Origin: Acanthococcus lagerstroemiae | Lineage: Eukaryota; Arthropoda; Insecta; Hemiptera; Eriococcidae | Direction: 5' to 3' | Length of the DNA stretch: 64,000 nt | Assembly (NCBI GenBank): GCA_031841125.1 | Contig: CM063107.1 | Coordinates: 24,880,499 to 24,944,498, forward strand | In this document: positions 58,440 through 64,000 of the stretch, one piece after another | How positions within the stretch are numbered: position 1 is the first letter of the stretch | Layout: the number at the start of each line of letters is the position of its first letter | Program-made: the position numbers and the translations under genes | The notes under the pieces: model-generated | The model's input: the letters and a program-made list of their open reading frames with translations, nothing else | The model's database searches: none | Told to the model about the DNA's origin: nothing

Positions 58440-58627
58440 GTTTATTTTTTATATTTACTTTCTTCGTTTTTATTTTTCCCTATTTATTATTTTTTATTTA
58501 TTTTTTAACTTTTTTATTTCTTTTGTTTCTGTGTAATTTTTTTTCTATTTTTTATTTTATTTTTCATTTTTTTTAAATTTACTTTTATTTTTTCTCCTCT
58601 TTCACATTGTTTTTTTTTTTCGTTAAA
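58440..58627. repeat. T-rich low-complexity tract
   Basis: TTTTTATTTTT-type runs forming most of the 3' untranslated part of the LINE at 57,625-58,680. It accounts for the Lys-rich minus-strand frame there. Confidence 0.6.
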
Positions 58628-58666
58628 GGTCCCTCCTATAAATTGGCTTCGGCTGTTGGAGGGACC
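58628..58666 (+). other. 3'-terminal hairpin of the LINE
   Basis: GGTCCCTCC (58,628-58,636) pairs perfectly with GGAGGGACC (58,658-58,666) around a 21-nt loop, directly before an AAATAAAATAAAATA tail. Such a terminal stem-loop before a short repeat tail is a known recognition feature for several LINE reverse transcriptases; here the function is inferred from position. Confidence 0.65.
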
Positions 58667-58799
58667 AAAATAAAATAAAATAGGTACCAACCTCCATAAT
58701 ACTTCTAAACCACACAATTTTATTAAGAATTTTTTTTTGAAAATTCTCTGACTTTTCCATGGTTTCCAGTTTTTCCAGGATAGAGGCTGCCCTGCTCTA

Positions 58800-60729
58800 A
58801 CACAACAAACCGTGAGGAAAGCAAAGACAACTACATACCTGAGAGTCGCACGTCAGCAGGGCTGCCAGGTCTACGTCTTTGGTCGTAGATCTACGGCTTT
58901 TTCGTCAGCTAATGAAGTCCTATAGCTTTTTCTATGGATTAGGAGGGAATCTACGGTTTTTCGGCTTTTTGTTATTTCTTACCTTTCCTTGGATATTATA
59001 AACTCAGTAATATTCAATCACCCTCACAGAGCTCATGATCTCCACTTCTACTTGAAAAATGTGAAATATTTTAATTTGTGAACAACATTACCAGAGACGA
59101 TCTTAAGTAAAACTCTACTTGGAATTCGTGTTGGGCGTCGAAAAATATTCTTCAACGAAATTTTGCACCATTTATTTTCATCTGCAAGTGAAACTTCTTA
59201 ACTTTTCAGCGTTATCCGGCCTCCGCATTAAAAATTTTTTTCCACCTTATTGATGAGTCATACCTACATTATCATTCTTGATTAGGTTATCAGTTATAAG
59301 GAAAAGAAAGAAAGGTACGTTTTTCACGTTGAAACAGGAAGTCGAAGAAGAAATAGCTTTTGGAAAAGTAGGTACGGAGATTTTCATTTTGTCTCGTGCG
59401 GACGTGTCCTCGGATGTCGGTTGAAAATTCACTTTCAACTCGCTGCCAAAAATACGCGAAAAGGAAGTGGGTAAGAAAAATCACTTACCCGAAAATGAAT
59501 CATTCAACAGTAAGCGAAGCCTTCGTAATAGCATTTTCGCCGTGAACGAAGAAAGAAAACTTCTGGAAATTTTATTCGCTCGGACAAGTTACCTTAGCCA
59601 CCCCTTCAAAGAAGAGAAAAGCTGAAACTGAAATTACAGAGGAGACGGCTGGTTACTGTATAGAATTGTCGAAATGATGCAATTGTCTTTGCGGTCATTT
59701 CCGGTTTAGCTGTTCACTTTTTCTTCGCTTCCGTTTTTTTCCCCTCTCGTTTCCTTAAAATTCGCCTCCAGATTCGAAAGAGGGAAGGGAATAAGAATGC
59801 ACGTAGAATTATAATGAACGAATTTTTCTTTTCCATTCCGATTCCGGTTTTAAAGAGAATCACGTTCTCCGCGTTCTTTCATGTAACGATTTTCACACTA
59901 GCACATAGGTACCTTTTCTTTTCCCCGATAATACACTTTTCTTTGCTGCGAATTTCTACTTCAGCTGATTCTTCCGAATCAATATGCAGTGTAGCTGCCG
60001 TCCTGTTTGAGCATCGTTTGCTTTAAACGTAAATTACCAACGAAGGCTATGTATGGTAGATTTAAAAAAACCCAGGCCAATGTGTTTTATTTAAATGCTT
60101 TCGAATGCTAATAAAAGTGTACCGAATTCGTAAGAGCTCCATAAACGAGAAGTACTTTAGTTTGCTAAAAGACTAAGATCAGAATTGAGAAGCTGGACTT
60201 TCAATGGATTTGAGGCGATTCTCTCCCCTCAAATTTACATTTTTGTAAAAATCTTTAACTCGTCCGCCCTGGCTATTTTCTGTGTAGCATGATGCAAGCG
60301 TCTAATAAATCTTTTGTCTCCTACATTTCTGTACTTACATCCGGTGCGGGACCTTTCGAATACCATCTTCATCTTCTTCTTCTTCTTCTTATTATTATTT
60401 TCTTGACTCTTTCTCCTTTTTCTTTATTATCGGCAGTATAGTTTAGTTCAGCTACAGTTGAGTTACATTTCAGTTACGGTACAGTCACAGTTTATGTTCC
60501 GCAATCTCTGAAGATCTCTTTTTTCTATGATCGTTCAATACACGCAATTTTTATACTCTCTCGTGTTTTTGATTCGAATACCCTCATGCGGTCCGGACTA
60601 AATACTTCTTTTTCTGGAACAATTACCGAAAAATCCACAGATTGTATTTGATGGAGGGGGAATGCAGTTCGTTTAATAATTAATTCAAATCTCATTAGGG
60701 TGTTTATTAAATTTCTTCAGAGTATACAT
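58800..60729. other. Unassigned sequence
   Basis: Nothing firmly recognised. About 59,480-60,030 has more CpG and fewer runs than average and could be host untranslated or regulatory DNA. A CTT/ATT repeat lies at about 60,367-60,400, followed by CAGTTACAG-type repeats similar to 21,890-21,960. Confidence 0.3.
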
Positions 60730-61370
60730 CAGGGTTGTTCAGACTTGGGGGTTACTTGGGCCAAAAATCATTCAAAACATATCGCAAAACAGCACCACAT
60801 TTTGTTAGAAATTTTCCATACAGTACAATAAAAGGTTTTCGTTATTTAATTTCATTTTTGTACAAGGGCTGGAATATGGACAACAATATTGGTTACAGCT
60901 AACTGTAGGAGATGAAGCAAAGATTCATCTGTTAGCCGATTCCTGAAACAGGGTTTCATTGTTTTCATAAGAATGCATTTTCACAGATGTAGTACTACCA
61001 AACATAGACGCAATCTTCAAATAGAAATCTCTTAGTTTCGGGTATCGTTCCTTAGCTACCAATTTGAAGAATTGTACCCCTCTTTCCTCCCGCTAGCACA
61101 AAAATGAATCAGCCTGAGAATCGCAAAGTTCAAGGCAGAAATCAGGAGATTAATTTTCTACGTCAGTTGTGAAGGGGTTGGAGAATAGTAAGACGTCCCT
61201 TTTAAGCTTCTGAAAATCATTGAATCGGTTGTCAAATTCATCCATGAGCAGCTGTATAATACATTTTGTAAATTCAGAGAAATTGAGATCCTCAAGTTCG
61301 GCTTTCAATTGCTGACATCGTTGGAAATGAGTCAAGGCGATTCTAGTTAACAATAGCTAGAATATATTTA
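60730..61370 (-). pseudogene. hAT transposase C-terminal remnant (ZBED/GTF2IRD2 type)
   Basis: Minus strand from 61,353: SEFTKCIIQLLMDEFDNRFN and DFQKLKRDVLLFSNPFTTDV, then after a stop SFLC, FFKLVAKERYPKLRDFYLKI and ASMFGSTTSVKMHSYENN, and in another frame RNRLTDESL. This is the hAT C-terminal dimerisation segment (family pattern PF..D, KL..FAL...SMFGSTY.CE..FS, R..LTDEHL). A hAT-like terminus CAGGGTTGTTCAGACTTGG lies at 60,730 with the expected orientation; the other end was not found. Confidence 0.7.
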
Positions 61371-62039
61371 ATTTATTGCGGAAACCATTTACGTGACGGA
61401 AGACGGAGTAAATCTGAGATGATTGATACCCGCCCCTCGGAGCTCCAAGTTCAGTTCATTGAGGGGTGTCAGTTAAGAACGCTAATTCTTTCAAGAACTG
61501 AAGGTCGTTCCCTTCTTCTTCCATTCATTCAGTGTTTGATGAAAGTACTCATTTAGGAACACTGAAATATATTTTCGGATATCAAAGACTCGTTCAAGAC
61601 TCCGATGCTCAGGTTTCCCGCATTACGTCCGGGTGTAAACCGAATGGAAGGGCTTAAAGAGGGTGTATTCAGCAGTGAGCCCAGTAGCTACCCTGAAACA
61701 CTCTCGGTAAGCCCGGGTGAAAATGGGGAGAAAGAGGGCTTATTCCGGATAATCGTCGCTGATTGGTTGAAGGATGGTGTATAAACCAGGCGCAAAGTGG
61801 ACTGAAAAGGGTGTTTCATTAAGCATCGGGACACACTTCCCAGCACTAAGCCATCTCACTTGATTGTACAGGAACAGGTTCCAATATTCTGTTCCATCTC
61901 TTCCAGGAATTGTTTCCATTTTCGATGAGTGAGACTTTTATTGCCACCTCTAACTAAACTGATGATCTTGACAACATATCTCAAAATTCGATTTTCTTTC
62001 AGCATTTCCCCGCACAACCAAAACAGACAAAAGCAAACA
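61371..62039. other. Intergenic stretch, nothing supported
   Basis: No gene or repeat recognised. Mixed composition with GGGTGT-type words near 61,460-61,820. Confidence 0.35.
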
Positions 62040-62620
62040 GATAAAATAGCTTAACTCAACTGCAGTTGATAGAATGACCAAATTTCAACAGGTCTAAATT
62101 GGCCGAATTGATCCACACTCAGCTAACATTGACCAATGACAGGACCAAAACCAGTATAATCCAAATGCATGGTTTAAGACCGTAAAATCTGACCAAAAGT
62201 TACAAGAATTGTCAAGAGAAAACTTAAACCAAAAAGATCAAAATTGGTGAAACAGCTAAACGTCAACAAAAGTGACAGAAATGACCAAATCTGGCTGTAG
62301 AGAGAATAAAACCTGACAAAAATTGGGTGAAAGGACCAAACGCAGGTTCAACCAAACACGACCAGTAATACCAATAGTGACAAAATCTAATTCAAAATGA
62401 AAAAGCAAAAGCAAACCGACCAAGAGCTGGTAACGCTGTCCGAATCTGAACTAAAATGGGCCAGTAAAAATGAGAAATCTAAAAATAAATCTGACTGAGA
62501 GGAACCAAATCTGATTAAAGCCGACCTAAAAGGACAGACACAATCAAGACGGCCCAGCTGGTTCAAAAAGGAACAAATTTGACCCAAAGTGACAAAACAT
62601 AATCTAAACCATGACTATAC
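62040..62620. repeat. Degenerate GACCAAA-rich tract
   Basis: The word GACCAAA or a close variant (GACAAAA, AACCAAA) recurs roughly every 10-40 bases on the plus strand, often followed by TCTG or ATTG, over about 580 bp. There is no clean period, so it looks like an old, much mutated minisatellite. A weaker continuation is visible at 63,310-63,400. Confidence 0.5.
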
Positions 62621-64000
62621 TAATATTTAATATTAGGAAAACGACTGAGAATTATTAAACCCTTAACTGATTGATATTTTTTTGCTACAATGTTCAAAAA
62701 ATTTCTACCTTTTTCTTTTACTGATTATCATTCTATAGGTGATAAGAAACCCCCTGCGCGTATCGCTCTTCTGTACAACCTCCCAAACCATAAAAAATCG
62801 ATTTGAAAGTCGGTGACCAAAATTGATCGGAAAGTACAAAATGACTTATTTATCAGTTCATCATGTATATTGATGGTGAAAAAAAAAAGGTCAAAATGAC
62901 GGATTTCTTTTTCGTACTTTTTTGCAAATAGGAAGAACACAAGAGGATACAAATAAATAAGAAATGGGCAGAACACTTGCAAACTAAAATAACATCAAAG
63001 TCGTAACCTTGTTCTCAAAAATCACAAAAAACTGTCAAAACTATTTTTCAACTCTACAGCACGTGATACGCTTCGGACATCACGTCTAAAGGTCATGCAA
63101 GATATTTTCATCATTTAGATATTTGTACACGCTCTTTTAAAACGTTTGCGGAAATATCCGTCATTATGCACTAGTGACAAAAAAATTTGACGGATATATC
63201 CGTCACTGCCAGCTAAGGGTTAAATTTGAACACACGTAGTATAAACGTCACATCAGACGTCACTCGAGTGACGCTTATATGTACTACTAACACGTCTTAA
63301 AAGTTACCTATAGAACTTCACAATCCTCCAGAAACAGCTAAATCTGAACAAATTTTTCGAAGAAATACCAAAGTAACCAATACCAGACTAAAGTAAATCA
63401 TTCAACACATAGGCGCTAGCAGGAATTACCTGTGGAAGGGGTTAAACCAGAGAAACGTGAGGGGGTAAATTTTATATGAAAAAGTACCTACTTCGCTTGT
63501 TCACCAAGATTTAAAAAAAAATGCTCAGGGCTTTGGGGGAAGCTATAGCCTCCAAAGCCCACTTGGCTGCACCAATGGTTCAACAGAGCCCCTCACTCTC
63601 AAAAAAGTCTAGCTTCCAAAATTGTGCGTCATAGTTCGACTGACTGACATGGAAAATGCCAGTCGACACCAAGAATGCCGACCAATACCAAGAATGTGGA
63701 TCGACACCGTGAATAGACGACTAACACTAACACTGAGAATGTTCCTATGATGACGCCATCACGATAATTGTTGCTTCATAATATTCGCTTCATTCTCAAT
63801 TGTGTGCGCGCGTACTAATGGGTCTGCATGCAGTGTAGATATTAGTTATCAGTTTGCTGATGATAAACTACTAGATAAGTACAAGTAGGATAGGAGGACT
63901 AAGTTATGGTCGGCTACTAGTAGCTGAGCCTGTTGCAATTGCTATTTTCCCCCTCTTCTCCTTCTTTCTTTTTCAGTACAGTTCATTGATCTGAGTCACA
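62621..64000. other. Window end, dispersed repeats and a short palindrome
   Basis: No gene recognised. Near 63,130-63,225 GGATATATCCGTCA-type words repeat; a 16-bp palindrome lies at 63,258-63,273. The last 100 bp resemble 21,810-22,090 and run off the window. Confidence 0.35.
63258..63273. other. 16-bp perfect palindrome
   Basis: CGTCACTCGAGTGACG is its own reverse complement. It lies in a longer, imperfect inverted arrangement (GTAGTATAAACGTCAC on the left, GTGACGCTTATATGTAC on the right). No assigned function. Confidence 0.6.

Larger units (their letters stand above)
57625..58680 (+). pseudogene. 5'-truncated LINE, RT C-terminal part
   Basis: Reads LKELNRLAGYSIENRLSLNV and KKQYTKYEYAIMG, then after a frameshift near 57,770 RSDKIRDLGILLDRELTFHD, SRAKRMAYFIVRNSANF and ILYFSFIRSLLEFGVLIWFP. 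Broken frames continue with a YDELLAGYEIESLRKRRE-type block. The RT palm is absent. It ends in a hairpin and an AAAATA repeat. The type resembles Jockey/CR1-group elements; no firm clade. Confidence 0.75.
57445..58794. mobile_element. TIR element CAGGGTGGCC with nested LINE
   Basis: Left end CAGGGTGGCCAC (57,445) and right end GAGGCTGCCCTG (58,794) form short inverted termini; both ends also contain CTGACTTTTCC-type blocks. The pentamer CTCTA is present on both sides (57,440-57,444 and 58,795-58,799), consistent with a 5-bp target duplication. The middle (about 57,625-58,680) is a LINE fragment, so the DNA element itself is only about 300 bp. Confidence 0.6.

Noticed and set aside
1..64000. 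CRISPR arrays, bacterial operons or prophage
   Set aside because: No regularly spaced identical repeats with unique spacers and no prokaryotic gene organisation; the window is plainly eukaryotic.

Overview
The window reads as nuclear DNA of an animal, most likely an insect: it is AT-rich, intron-bearing and densely packed with eukaryotic transposons (RTE and other non-LTR retrotransposons, hAT, pogo, P-like and Academ-like DNA elements, tRNA-derived SINEs, MITEs). No bacterial-style operon, CRISPR array, rRNA cluster or genuine tRNA gene was seen. The species cannot be read from the sequence; a sap-feeding hemipteran is only a guess.

One host gene is well supported: a four-exon minus-strand gene (23,741-27,482) for a 152-residue secreted protein with six cysteines and no family I recognise. 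All three introns are phase 0, all splice sites are GT/AG, and an AATAAA follows the stop. About 350 bp of its upstream flank is repeated in direct orientation at 22,503-22,846, the mark of an old tandem duplication or of a repeat pair bracketing the gene.

Most of the rest is nested transposon debris. Layout: 1-7.8 kb holds a SINE, two hAT-type MITEs and otherwise nothing recognised; 7,990-10,851 is a decayed hAT transposon; 13.1-14.0 kb is the C-terminal end of a pogo/Tigger-like transposase; 15,955-21,265 is an RTE retrotransposon with a 5' inversion, split by a 3.1-kb DNA element that itself holds a MITE; 22.5-27.9 kb is the secreted-protein locus; 27,938-29,150 is a 5'-truncated LINE joined to another copy of the 3.1-kb element family; 33,271-36,901 is a 3.6-kb terminal-inverted-repeat element rich in ACAGYGTA-like motifs; 39,433-41,757 is an element with about 380-bp terminal inverted repeats enclosing a broken XPG/FEN1-like nuclease with a cysteine-rich tail (Academ-like); 43,574-48,361 is a second RTE with a 5' inversion, interrupted by a P-like transposon (44,402-46,508) with a THAP exon, a perfect 8-bp target duplication and three alternating inverted copies of one sequence; 48.5-49.4, 52.0-53.3 and 57.6-58.7 kb are further LINE fragments, two of them nested in DNA elements; 60.7-61.4 kb is a hAT remnant; 62.0-62.6 kb is a degenerate GACCAAA-rich tract.

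The strongest observations for follow-up are the P-like/THAP element with its triple inverted repeat, the XPG-nuclease element, the two RTE copies with inversion breakpoints that fit twin priming, and the orphan six-cysteine secreted protein. Every transposon reading frame seen here is interrupted, so these are fossils at this locus; the secreted-protein gene is the only intact multi-exon gene found.
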